64,000 nucleotides of DNA from Pontixanthobacter luteolus (GTDB taxonomy: Bacteria > Pseudomonadota > Alphaproteobacteria > Sphingomonadales > Sphingomonadaceae), in assembly GCF_009828095.1 (NCBI RefSeq), contig NZ_WTYP01000001.1, positions 930,001-994,000 of the forward strand, in the 5' to 3' direction. The position numbers and the translations under genes are program-made. The notes beneath the pieces are model-generated. The model made no database searches. It saw nothing but the letters and a program-made list of their open reading frames with translations, and was not told the DNA's origin. This document shows positions 54,993-64,000 of the stretch, piece after piece. Position 1 is the first letter of the stretch; every line of letters starts with the position of its first letter.

Positions 54993-56807
54993 CTAATGCC
55001 GCCCGAACAATTTTTCGACGTCCTCCATCGACAGTTTGACCCAGGTCGGTCGGCCATGATTGCACTGGCCCGAGCGGGGTGTGCGTTCCATTTCGCGCAG
55101 CAGGGCGTTCATCTCCGCAACGTTCAATGTGCGCCCTGCCCTGACCGATCCGTGACACGCCATGGTTGCGAGCACGAGATCGAGCTTCTCGCCCAGCAGG
55201 ATTGCATCGCCATGTTTGGCAATATCGTCCGCGATATCCTGCAGCAGCTTGTGCGGGTTGGCCTTGCCCAGCGAATGCGGGACGGCGCGGACCAGCATCG
55301 CATCGGGGCCGAAACGTTCGATGACCAGCCCGAGATCGGCAAGTTTGCCAATGGCGTCTTCCAGCCTGTCGCAGGATTGTTCGTCCATCTCGACGACTTC
55401 GGGCATCAGCAGTGCCTGGCTGCGCTTGATCGCCTCCTCTGCGCCTGCGCTGCGCAACCGTTCCAGAACAAGGCGTTCATGGGCGGCGTGTTGATCGACG
55501 ATTACCAACCCATCTGCCGCTTCTGCGACGACATAGGTGTTAGCCACCTGTCCGCGCGCAATGCCCAGCGGGTATTTCTCTGCGCCTTCGTCAACCGGCT
55601 CGGCCATTTCGGCACGGCCTTGAGGGGCGGCCAGAACATCGCCGTTCTCGCCGCGGTAAGGCTGAACCGGTGAACTGACACCAGACGCCATTTGCGGGGC
55701 TGACGGAGCCCATGCGGGGCTGTCGAACATGGACCGGAGCGCAGGGGACGGCTCCTGCCGGACGGGCTCTTGCGACCACCGGCTCATAGCAGAGGCATCA
55801 GGTGACTGCGCGCTGCGCCGATCCCCCGTCGAGAGCGCCTGCCTCAGCCCGGAAACGATGAACCCGCGCACGGCCTGACTGTCACGAAACCGCACCTCCG
55901 TCTTGGCCGGGTGGACGTTGACGTCGACATCTTCAGGCGGAAGCTCAAGGAACAGTGCCAGCACCGCGTGCCTGTCCCGGGCGAGCATATCTGCGTAGGC
56001 GCCGCGCACCGCACCGGTCAGCAACCTGTCCTTCACCGGTCTTCCATTGACGAAGAGATATTGATGATCGGCCACGCCGCGGTTGTAGGTTGGCAGCCCT
56101 GCCACGCCGGTCAGGCGCATGGGGCCGCGCTCAAGGTCGATCGACACTGCATTGTTAGCCAGTTCGCGGGCGATGATTTCAGCAACACGCGCTTCCAGCG
56201 TTTCGCCGCCTTGCAGCGACAACACACGGCGATCACCGTGCTCAAACGTAATCGCGATATCGGGCCGCGCCATGGCAAGCCGCCGGACCACATCCTGACA
56301 TGCGCCGTATTCGCTGCGCGGCGTGCGCAGGAATTTGCGCCGTGCAGGCACCTTGCCGAACAGGTTCTCAACCCTCACGCGGGTTCCCGGCGGCAACGCG
56401 GCTGGCGTGTCTTCCTCCAACACGCCGTGATCGACCACCTTTTTCCACCCCTGCGGCTCGCCATGCGGCCTGCTTTCCAGCGAGAAGCGCGATACGCTGG
56501 CGATTGACGGGAGTGCTTCTCCGCGAAAGCCGAGGGTGCTGACCTGCTCGATCGCCTCGTCTGGCAATTTGGAGGTTGCATGGCGTTCCAGCGCCAGGCT
56601 CATCTGGTCGGGCGACATGCCGCAGCCGTCATCGGTTACTTCAAGCCGGGTCAGCCCCCCATCGACCAGTTTGATCGAAATGCGCCGGGCTCCGGCATCT
56701 ATAGAGTTTTCAACAAGTTCCTTGAGCGCGGCAGCTGGGCGCTCCACCACCTCACCGGCGGCAATACGGTTGATCAGCGCTTCTGGTAGACGGCGAATTT
56801 GCGGCAT
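54993..56807 (-). CDS. mutL: DNA mismatch repair protein MutL
   Basis: Matchmaker ATPase linking MutS to downstream repair. The GHKL ATPase domain starts INRIAAGEVVERPAAALKELVENSIDAGA in part, with DDGCGM and TLGFRGEAL. After a Pro/Ser-rich linker (about 330-400) comes the C-terminal domain with the endonuclease motif DQHAAHERLVLE, fitting DQHA(x)2E(x)4E, a CHGSVRAG zinc-site segment and CNHGRPTWVKL close to the end. MutL here is therefore likely a nicking enzyme, consistent with absence of MutH-type repair in alphaproteobacteria. Divergent from mreB. Confidence 0.96.
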   Translation of the reverse strand: MPQIRRLPEALINRIAAGEVVERPAAALKELVENSIDAGARRISIKLVDGGLTRLEVTDDGCGMSPDQMSLALERHATSKLPDEAIEQVSTLGFRGEALPSIASVSRFSLESRPHGEPQGWKKVVDHGVLEEDTPAALPPGTRVRVENLFGKVPARRKFLRTPRSEYGACQDVVRRLAMARPDIAITFEHGDRRVLSLQGGETLEARVAEIIARELANNAVSIDLERGPMRLTGVAGLPTYNRGVADHQYLFVNGRPVKDRLLTGAVRGAYADMLARDRHAVLALFLELPPEDVDVNVHPAKTEVRFRDSQAVRGFIVSGLRQALSTGDRRSAQSPDASAMSRWSQEPVRQEPSPALRSMFDSPAWAPSAPQMASGVSSPVQPYRGENGDVLAAPQGRAEMAEPVDEGAEKYPLGIARGQVANTYVVAEAADGLVIVDQHAAHERLVLERLRSAGAEEAIKRSQALLMPEVVEMDEQSCDRLEDAIGKLADLGLVIERFGPDAMLVRAVPHSLGKANPHKLLQDIADDIAKHGDAILLGEKLDLVLATMACHGSVRAGRTLNVAEMNALLREMERTPRSGQCNHGRPTWVKLSMEDVEKLFGRH

Positions 56808-56879
56808 TGGCCAAGCCTAGCGATGAAGCGAAGCGAATTCGAGGCCGATGGTGCAAAAACCGGTGCAAGATACGCATAA

Positions 56880-58040
<1,161 letters not shown>

Positions 58041-58052
58041 CGGGGGCGAATT

Positions 58053-58943
58053 ATGGCGCCGTCCTCTTCCCGGCGCTCCAGCTATTCACGGCGGGCGCAA
58101 TACGGGGTTTTTACTGGATATGTTGCTGCCGGAATCGGCGCAGTGCTTGGTGCTGTCCTGCTCGGATTGTCTCTCTGGAGCCCTTCGAACTGGCAGGGGC
58201 CGCGCGGTCTGGCTTCGGAAGCAGTCGCTCCGGTTGCTGAAGCTGGCGCCACCGCCCGCACAGGCGGCCAGGGTTTCTTTGGCTCCATCGCAGGGTACTT
58301 CCGTGCCGGAAGCCAGAATGCCGAGCTGAAAGAAGAAGTGGAGCTTGCCCGTATCCGCCTGCAAGAAGCCAAAGCGGTCGAGCAGGAAAACCAGCGCCTC
58401 AAAGTTCTGCTCGGTCTTGCAGAACAGGAAGTCGGACCGGTCGCAGTTGCCCGTTTGGTGGGCTCAACAGCATCCAGCACGCGCCGTTTTGCCTATCTTG
58501 GAGCAGGCAAAAACGATGGCGTGGCAATTGGTATGCCAGTACGCGGCCCGCGCGGTGTTGTCGGCCGTGTGCTTGAAACATCGGCGAACATCTCCAGAGT
58601 TTTGCTGCTGACTGACAGCCAAAGCGTCCTGCCGGTGCGTCTTGCAGATGAAGACGTCGTCGCTTTCGCAGAGGGACGCGGTGACGGTCGGCTTCAAATC
58701 CGCCTTATCAACCTCGGGATCAACCCGCTGGAGCCAGGTGATGTGATGGTCACCAGCGGTGCCGGCGGCTATTACCGACCTGGAATTGCCGTCGCGATCT
58801 TGACCGAGATTACCGATGATGGTGGGATTGCCCGTATCATCAGCGATCCGGCGGCAACCGATTACGTTTCCGTCGAACCCATCTGGCAGCCGGAAGCGGT
58901 TGCCGGGGCGCAGCAGCCGGTTGATCAGGTGCTGGCCGAATAA
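58053..58943 (+). CDS. mreC: Rod-shape protein MreC
   Basis: Bitopic periplasmic scaffold that activates PBP2-RodA. A basic N-terminus (SSRRSSYSRRAQYG) precedes one membrane helix at about 18-40 (VFTGYVAAGIGAVLGAVLLG), a coiled coil at about 85-115 (ELKEEVELARIRLQEAKAVEQENQRL in part) and the beta-barrel core with GVVGRVLETSANISRVLLLTD and PGDVMVTSGAGGYYRPGI in part. 12 bases after mreB; TAATG overlap with mreD. Confidence 0.95.
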   Translation: MAPSSSRRSSYSRRAQYGVFTGYVAAGIGAVLGAVLLGLSLWSPSNWQGPRGLASEAVAPVAEAGATARTGGQGFFGSIAGYFRAGSQNAELKEEVELARIRLQEAKAVEQENQRLKVLLGLAEQEVGPVAVARLVGSTASSTRRFAYLGAGKNDGVAIGMPVRGPRGVVGRVLETSANISRVLLLTDSQSVLPVRLADEDVVAFAEGRGDGRLQIRLINLGINPLEPGDVMVTSGAGGYYRPGIAVAILTEITDDGGIARIISDPAATDYVSVEPIWQPEAVAGAQQPVDQVLAE

Positions 58944-59497
58944 TGGAACGCGTCAATCCTTCGGCTCGCCGTGACGCCTATGGCAGCCGCATCAACCGGG
59001 TTCATTCACCCGTACGGGCCTATTCAATTCCCACTCTGAGCGTGATGGCTGCGTCCATCCTGCCGTTCTTTTTTGTCAGCGGCGGGGTCGCGATTATCCC
59101 GCCACTCGGTTTTCTGATGCTGCTGGGCTGGCGGCTGGTGCGGCCCGGCCTGTTGCCGGTTTGGGCAGGCTTCCCGCTTGGCCTGTTCGATGATCTGTTC
59201 AGCGGGCAGCCATTCGGCTCTGCCATATTTCTCTGGTCCGCAGCCGTGATCGCCATCGAAATTACCGAGACTCAGCTTCCCCGGCGTAGCTTCGCGCAGG
59301 ACTGGACCATTTTTGGGCTGATCATACTCGCCTACATCTTTTCCGCCGCTTTGCTTTCCGGGTCGGATGTATCGCTGCTGATCATCTTGGCGCTTGGCCC
59401 GCAGGCCTTGCTGTCGGTCCTCCTATTCCCCATTATCGCGCGCATGGTAGCCAGGCTCGACAGGATACGCCTCAAACGCGTTCGCAGGGTGCATTGA
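58943..59497 (+). CDS. mreD: Rod-shape protein MreD
   Basis: A 184-residue polytopic membrane protein of the elongasome, with about five helices (ILPFFFVSGGVAIIPPLGFLML, LLPVWAGFPLGLFDDLFSG and others) and the conserved GLFDDLFSGQPFG loop. The start shares a base with the mreC stop. Located in the standard mreC-mreD-mrdA order. Confidence 0.92.
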   Translation: MERVNPSARRDAYGSRINRVHSPVRAYSIPTLSVMAASILPFFFVSGGVAIIPPLGFLMLLGWRLVRPGLLPVWAGFPLGLFDDLFSGQPFGSAIFLWSAAVIAIEITETQLPRRSFAQDWTIFGLIILAYIFSAALLSGSDVSLLIILALGPQALLSVLLFPIIARMVARLDRIRLKRVRRVH

Positions 59498-61548
59498 TGC
59501 GCAGCAAGCGTCGCCGGCAGCCGCCAATCAACTCTGCCACTCTCCAAAATCGATATGATCGCCGCAGCATAGTCTTGGGCGGGCTTGGTGCCGGAATCGG
59601 TACCTTGCTTGCCGTAAGGATGGGCTACATTGCGATTGCGGAGAACGAGAAATACCGGGTCGAGGCTGAAAGCAACCGCGTAAACCTTACCCTTATCCCG
59701 CCCCGCCGTGGATGGATCCTCGATCGCAACGGCGCTCCCCTCGCCTCCAATCGCGCCGATTTCCGCGTCGACATCATTCCCGAGCGCACGCCCAATCCCG
59801 ACAAAACAGTCGAGACTCTGGGCGAGATTCTTGGTTACGAGCCTGCCCGCATTCAGGATTTGAAGGATGCGATGGAGGGCGCGCGCGGCTTTCAACCGGT
59901 CGAAGTCGGGACTGGCTTAGATTTTGAACAGTTTGCTGCCATCAGCGTTCGCCTGCCAGACCTTCCCGGTGTGGTGCCGCAACGTGGCTTCACGCGGTAT
60001 TATCCCACCGGGCCATCAGTCGGGCATCTGATCGGCTATGTCGGGCCGGCATCCGCCGAAGAATACGAGCTGGACAAGAACCCGCTTTTGATCACGCCCG
60101 GCTACAAGATCGGCAAGGACGGCCTGGAGAAGCAGTTCGAACAGGAATTGCGCGGCGAACCGGGCGCTCGCCGGGTGGAGGTGACTGCCTCTGGCCGGAT
60201 TGTCCGTGATCTGGATACCCGCTCCGATGTTCAGGGCGATCCCGTCCGCCTGTCGATCGACGGCCCGCTGCAGGATTACGCGGCGCGCAGGATCGGTCTG
60301 GAATCCGGTTCCGTCGTGGTCATGGATTGCAACACTGGGGAGCTGCTGTGCATGGCCTCCATGCCAAGCTTCGACCCTAACAGCTTTTCCGACGGAATTG
60401 GCCGCGTAGAATACTCAATGCTGCGCGATGACGAGCGAGTGCCGCTCAGAAACAAGGTTTTGAAAGGCCTCTATCCTCCTGGCTCGACCGTTAAGCCCAT
60501 GGTGTCGATGGCGCTGATGGGACAGGGTATCGATCCGGAAGAAAAGGTCTTCTGCGGCGGCGGCCTGCGCGTGGGCAACCGCGTTTTCGGCTGCTGGAAC
60601 CGGCGGGGCCACGGCGCCGTGGACATGGCCAAGGCCATTTACCAAAGCTGCGACGTCTATTTCTATGCCATGGCACAGCGTGTCGGTATGGATCCGATTG
60701 CCGCGATGGCACGCAGATGCGGCATGGGGCAGGAATTCCCGCTGCCGGTCGTCAGCCAGTTCTATGGCACCGTGCCTGATCCTCAGTGGAAAATGCGCAA
60801 GTACGACCGCGAATGGCAAGCCTTCGACACGGTCAACGCGACGATTGGCCAAGGCTACATGCTGGCCAACCCCCTACAGCTGGCCGTGATGGCATCGCGG
60901 ATTGCCACTGGCCAGCAGGTCATGCCCAATCTGTTGCTAGGTGGAAAAAACCCGGCATTCGAGAAATTCCGTTTCCCGTCCGATCAGAAGGATTACATTC
61001 GTCAGGCGATGAGCGATGTCGTGAACGGACCTGGCACCGCAGGACGGGGCCGCTTACCCTTCGATGATATCAAGATCGCTGGTAAAACGGGAACGGCGCA
61101 GGTCGTTTCGCTAAGCAAGTCGGACGGCCGATCCGGCCCATGGAAATACCGCGACCACGGCCTGTTCATTTTCTTTGCCCCGTTCGACAATCCGAAATAT
61201 GCCGGTGCCGTCGTGATCGAACATGGCGGCGGGTCCGGTGCCGCGTACCCTATTGCACGCGATGTGATGACATTCATGTTTGACCCGCAAAAGGGCATGG
61301 ACGCTCTCCGCGGCCTCGAAACGCAATGGGGCGGCAATGCCGAAGAGCGGCTTGCACGAAAATACGCAGCCTACGCACAGGCGGCCGGTGAAGAAGTGCT
61401 GCCTCTGCCCAAACGCGATGAAGAAATCTTCGCCAGCGTCGATGCAGAAGCAAGAGCGGAAGCCCAGCGCGCCGTCGCCGAGGCGGCTGACGCGGCGATC
61501 AATCGTTCGCAGAACGTCGATGCCTCAACCGTTGGCGGTGCCGAATGA
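59497..61548 (+). CDS. mrdA: Penicillin-binding protein 2 (elongasome transpeptidase)
   Basis: Monofunctional class B PBP that cross-links lateral wall with RodA. About 683 residues from the ATG at 59497, which shares a base with the mreD stop. One membrane helix near 25-45, pedestal domain with GLEKQFEQELRG, then transpeptidase: nucleophile box STVK in PPGSTVKPMVSMAL near 328, second box SCD (YQSCDVYFYAMA), third box KTGT in IAGKTGTAQVV. A C-terminal Ala/Glu-rich tail of about 60 residues extends past the domain. Confidence 0.96.
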   Translation: MRSKRRRQPPINSATLQNRYDRRSIVLGGLGAGIGTLLAVRMGYIAIAENEKYRVEAESNRVNLTLIPPRRGWILDRNGAPLASNRADFRVDIIPERTPNPDKTVETLGEILGYEPARIQDLKDAMEGARGFQPVEVGTGLDFEQFAAISVRLPDLPGVVPQRGFTRYYPTGPSVGHLIGYVGPASAEEYELDKNPLLITPGYKIGKDGLEKQFEQELRGEPGARRVEVTASGRIVRDLDTRSDVQGDPVRLSIDGPLQDYAARRIGLESGSVVVMDCNTGELLCMASMPSFDPNSFSDGIGRVEYSMLRDDERVPLRNKVLKGLYPPGSTVKPMVSMALMGQGIDPEEKVFCGGGLRVGNRVFGCWNRRGHGAVDMAKAIYQSCDVYFYAMAQRVGMDPIAAMARRCGMGQEFPLPVVSQFYGTVPDPQWKMRKYDREWQAFDTVNATIGQGYMLANPLQLAVMASRIATGQQVMPNLLLGGKNPAFEKFRFPSDQKDYIRQAMSDVVNGPGTAGRGRLPFDDIKIAGKTGTAQVVSLSKSDGRSGPWKYRDHGLFIFFAPFDNPKYAGAVVIEHGGGSGAAYPIARDVMTFMFDPQKGMDALRGLETQWGGNAEERLARKYAAYAQAAGEEVLPLPKRDEEIFASVDAEARAEAQRAVAEAADAAINRSQNVDASTVGGAE

Positions 61549-62663
61549 ACGGTATCATTCCAGCACCGATTGCCCGGCAGCCATGGGGCATGCTGATCCC
61601 TCTGTTCGTGCTGGTCGCATTTGGCGCTGCGGTGCTGTATTCGGCGGCGGGAGGCAATTTCAAACCCTTCGCATCGTCGCACCTGCTCCGGTTTGCTGTA
61701 TTCCTGTTCATGGCATCCATCATGGTCTTGTTTAACCGGGATTTTGTGCGCTTCATGGCCTATCCGGTTTACGGTTTGGTCCTGCTGCTGCTGATGGCGG
61801 TTGAGGCGATGGGGGCGATGGGCGGCGGTAGCCAGCGCTGGCTGGAGCTTGGCTTCCTCAGGCTGCAACCGTCGGAATTGATGAAGCCGGCGATCGTACT
61901 TGCCCTGGCCCATTTCTACAGTTCGCTGCCCGGCGCAATGGTGCAATCGTGGCGTGCATTGGTGCCTGCGGGAATGCTGATCGGTGCGCCTATGGCACTG
62001 GTGCTCCTCCAGCCCGACCTTGGAACATCATTGGCGATTGCGTTCGGCGGTGCGGTGGTGATGTTCCTGGCTGGCCTGCCGATGCGGTGGTTCGTCGCTG
62101 GCGGCGCTGCTGCCGCGGTCGCTGTTCCACTGGCCTACTTTTTTGCGTTGAAGGAATATCAGCAACGCCGCGTCACGACTTTCCTCGATCCAGAAAGCGA
62201 TCCGCTGGGTTCAGGGTATCACATTACCCAGTCCAAGATCGCGATTGGTTCGGGCGGATTTTCGGGCAAGGGATTTAACGAAGGCTCGCAAAGCCATCTC
62301 AATTACCTTCCTGAACCTCATACCGACTTTGTTTTTGCCACAATGGCAGAGGAATGGGGCCTTCTGGGCGGATTGCTCGTGCTGCTGATCTTCGGACTGA
62401 TTCTTCGCTGGGGGCTCGGCGTCGCCAAGGCGTCAAATGACCGTTTTGCAAAGCTGCTGGCAGCCGGCATGGTCGCCACGATCTTCTTTTACGTGTGCAT
62501 CAATCTGATGATGGTCATGGGCCTCGCCCCCGTGGTCGGGATCCCCCTGCCTTTCATGAGCCACGGCGGGTCTTCCATGATGACCAACATGATCTGCATC
62601 GGAACCCTGATGATGGTAAACCGCTGGAACCGATCAATTCGAGGCGGGCTGATATCAACCTGA
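61545..62663 (+). CDS. rodA: Rod-shape glycosyltransferase RodA
   Basis: SEDS-family peptidoglycan polymerase partner of PBP2. 372 residues with about ten membrane helices. Family signatures: GGSQRWLELGFLRLQPSELMK with the conserved Ser-Glu, VLLQPDLGTSLAIAFGG with catalytic-loop Asp, HTDFVFATMAEEWGLLG, and GIPLPFMSHGGSSMMTNM. Start overlaps the mrdA stop by four bases. Last gene of the operon, followed by a weak hairpin and the tRNA-Lys gene. Confidence 0.96.
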   Translation: MNGIIPAPIARQPWGMLIPLFVLVAFGAAVLYSAAGGNFKPFASSHLLRFAVFLFMASIMVLFNRDFVRFMAYPVYGLVLLLLMAVEAMGAMGGGSQRWLELGFLRLQPSELMKPAIVLALAHFYSSLPGAMVQSWRALVPAGMLIGAPMALVLLQPDLGTSLAIAFGGAVVMFLAGLPMRWFVAGGAAAAVAVPLAYFFALKEYQQRRVTTFLDPESDPLGSGYHITQSKIAIGSGGFSGKGFNEGSQSHLNYLPEPHTDFVFATMAEEWGLLGGLLVLLIFGLILRWGLGVAKASNDRFAKLLAAGMVATIFFYVCINLMMVMGLAPVVGIPLPFMSHGGSSMMTNMICIGTLMMVNRWNRSIRGGLIST

Positions 62664-62667
62664 AAAC

Positions 62668-62683
62668 GGCAGCATGCCTTTTT
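62668..62683 (+). terminator. Weak terminator after rodA
   Basis: GGCA-GCA-TGCC followed by TTTTT, five bases past the rodA stop. Only four base pairs, so weak. Confidence 0.35.
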
Positions 62684-62775
62684 GTGCATCAAACCGCTTT
62701 AAATCTTCAAACAGGTCGTTATATGCAGCGCCTCGCCTGATCGATCTGATTCGGCGACTGCCCGAAATGGCTGAT

Positions 62776-62851
<76 letters not shown>

Positions 62852-63042
62852 AGCCAAATTCCTCTGAAAACCTGATCATTCCGTAAATGGCACAAGTCTT
62901 TGCAAGTGCCAGATGCGCCTGTGCGCTGCTCTGAGGTCGATAAGGTCTGATTCAAGAGCATGTTGGTCTCGGTTACTTTGAACAATAAGAGAAAACAGGC
63001 AAACTTAACGAAGCTTTAGCTACTTGGTGTTGCAATTGCCCC

Positions 63043-63531
63043 ATGGATGGCCCCGACCCAAGAGGAATTCACGCGTGGCAGCGTATCGACGAGTCTATGA
63101 CTACGTCGGGTAGCCTTGTGGACGCGGATCTGGAAGAGGTGGCCGCTCTGGGTACCCGCCATGTAATTGACCTGGCCCCAAGGCAACATGAGCTGTCGTT
63201 AAAGGATGAAGGCGAAAAGCTGAAATTACTTGGCATCGGCTACACGCTGATCGAAGTTCCGTTCAATAAGCCGACAGAGCAGCATTACCTGTGCTTCGTT
63301 GCCGCGCTGGAACAAGCGCCGCGCCCTGTACACCTCCACTGCGTATACAATTTCAGGGTATCGGCCTTTCTCTACCGGTATCACATAGAATGCGGGATGG
63401 ACGCACGCGAGGCCCATGCGATCATGCGCGAACACTGGTCACCCGAGAATAGCGACCATCCGGCTGCGCAGCCGTGGAAGGCCTTTATCGAGAGAACAAG
63501 TCAGGCGCATCAACTGCGCAGCACGGGATAA
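63043..63531 (+). CDS. Cysteine-dependent phosphatase-like protein (DSP/BLH type)
   Basis: A 162-residue protein with the protein-tyrosine-phosphatase fold. The P-loop HCVYNFR at 99-105 matches HCx5R with nucleophile Cys100 and Arg105; a preceding VIDLAPRQHELSLKDEG loop and LIEVPFNKPT fit the general-acid region of beta-lactamase-hydrolase-like/dual-specificity phosphatases. The usual glycine-rich P-loop (GxxR) is replaced by YNFR, so activity is not certain. No signal peptide. Lone gene between tRNA-Lys and ribH. Confidence 0.8.
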   Translation: MDGPDPRGIHAWQRIDESMTTSGSLVDADLEEVAALGTRHVIDLAPRQHELSLKDEGEKLKLLGIGYTLIEVPFNKPTEQHYLCFVAALEQAPRPVHLHCVYNFRVSAFLYRYHIECGMDAREAHAIMREHWSPENSDHPAAQPWKAFIERTSQAHQLRSTG

Positions 63532-63602
63532 AGCCTATTGCCTGCAATTCAGGCTTCCTCCTGCTCGCCACTGCCGCTAGAGGCGCTCGCAGGAGATTAA
63601 CA

Positions 63603-64000
63603 TGGCGCGTTTTCTGATTGTTGAAGCCCGGTTCTACGACCACCTGAATGATATGCTGATTGCAGGCGCCAAGGCCGCGCTGGAGACAGCAGGGCATGAT
63701 GTCGATGTCCTCACCGTACCCGGCGCGCTGGAGATTCCGGGCACCATTTCCATGGCAGCTGACAGCGGCCAGTATGATGGCTTCGTTGCAATCGGGGTCG
63801 TAATCCGCGGTGAAACCTACCATTTCGAGATTGTCGCGGGCGAGAGCGCACGCGGTATTATGGCTTTGACGATGGACGGTATCCCTATCGGCAATGGCAT
63901 TCTGACAGTGGAAAACGAACAACAGGCGCTGGTCCGGGCTGATCCGTCGCAGAAGAACAAGGGCGGCGAAGCTGCCGAGGCTGCGATTGCCCTGCTCGAC
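63603..64000 (+). CDS. ribH: 6,7-dimethyl-8-ribityllumazine synthase, 3' truncated by window
   Basis: Penultimate enzyme of riboflavin synthesis, condensing the aminoribitylpyrimidine with dihydroxybutanone phosphate. About 132 codons are in the window and the frame is still open at the last base. Visible: [16 protein letters not shown], the [23 protein letters not shown] catalytic region (seen as [15 protein letters not shown]) with its His, and [22 protein letters not shown] precedes the ATG by about eight bases. No FMN riboswitch is visible between it and the phosphatase gene. Confidence 0.94.

Noticed and set aside
62852-63042. Integration site downstream of tRNA-Lys
   Set aside because: No repeated copy of the tRNA 3' end and no integrase nearby; the next genes are ordinary.
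63532-63602. FMN riboswitch before ribH
   Set aside because: Only 71 bases and none of the conserved RFN-element segments are visible.

Overview
The window is a GC-rich (roughly 60%) chromosomal segment of an alphaproteobacterium. Protein wording and gene order (rph divergent from hrcA-grpE, an LpoA-like gene divergent from rsmI-yraN-gshB, DUF1206 followed by a glutaredoxin-membrane fusion, an alpha/beta hydrolase-OsmC fusion) point to Sphingomonadales, most likely an Erythrobacteraceae relative. This placement is inference from recognised families. I see no prophage, insertion sequence, CRISPR array, rRNA operon or plasmid-type gene; most genes are core housekeeping.

Region 1-9.3 kb: a 5'-truncated patatin-type lipase, an exported metallo-beta-lactamase-fold hydrolase, an iron/2OG-like protein, the dnaK-dnaJ chaperone operon with a heat-shock-like promoter, a PCuAC copper chaperone with a small HExxH protein, and an indoleamine 2,3-dioxygenase-like heme enzyme. 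Region 9.3-23 kb: grpE-hrcA, divergent rph-rdgB-hemW-xerC, gshB, yraN-rsmI, an LpoA-like lipoprotein, parE with a small membrane protein, a hydrolase-OsmC fusion and a beta-lactamase-fold serine hydrolase. grpE/hrcA and dnaK/dnaJ carry similar CTTG-type promoters, so the folding machinery looks co-regulated.

Region 23-37.5 kb: a MoxR ATPase and its usual VWA partner, split by two tandem soluble chemoreceptor-like genes on the opposite strand; a NamZ-type muramidase with a DOMON-like protein; tyrS, a PilZ protein, an MFS transporter coupled to a cysteine synthase, an acyl-CoA dehydrogenase with a LiuR-like MerR regulator and its probable operator, and hisI. Region 37.5-48.9 kb: a 321-bp structured non-coding gap, comF and a divergent methyltransferase, ppdK, glyQ-glyS, two tandem TraB/GumN lipoproteins, and rplY-pth.

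Region 48.9-64 kb: a Tat-exported SDR, ychF, DUF1206, glutaredoxin-MauE-like and MaoC genes, yaaA, a VOC gene flanked by a degraded copy of the mutL 3' end, mutL, the complete rod-shape operon mreB-mreC-mreD-mrdA-rodA, tRNA-Lys(CTT), a cysteine phosphatase and the 5' part of ribH.

The observations I consider most worth checking are the chemoreceptor pair inside the MoxR/VWA unit, the structured RNA candidate at 37.6-37.8 kb, the mutL tail remnant, the LiuR-like operator, and the start-codon problem of the HExxH gene at 7.5 kb. I did not find a clearly new multi-gene system.
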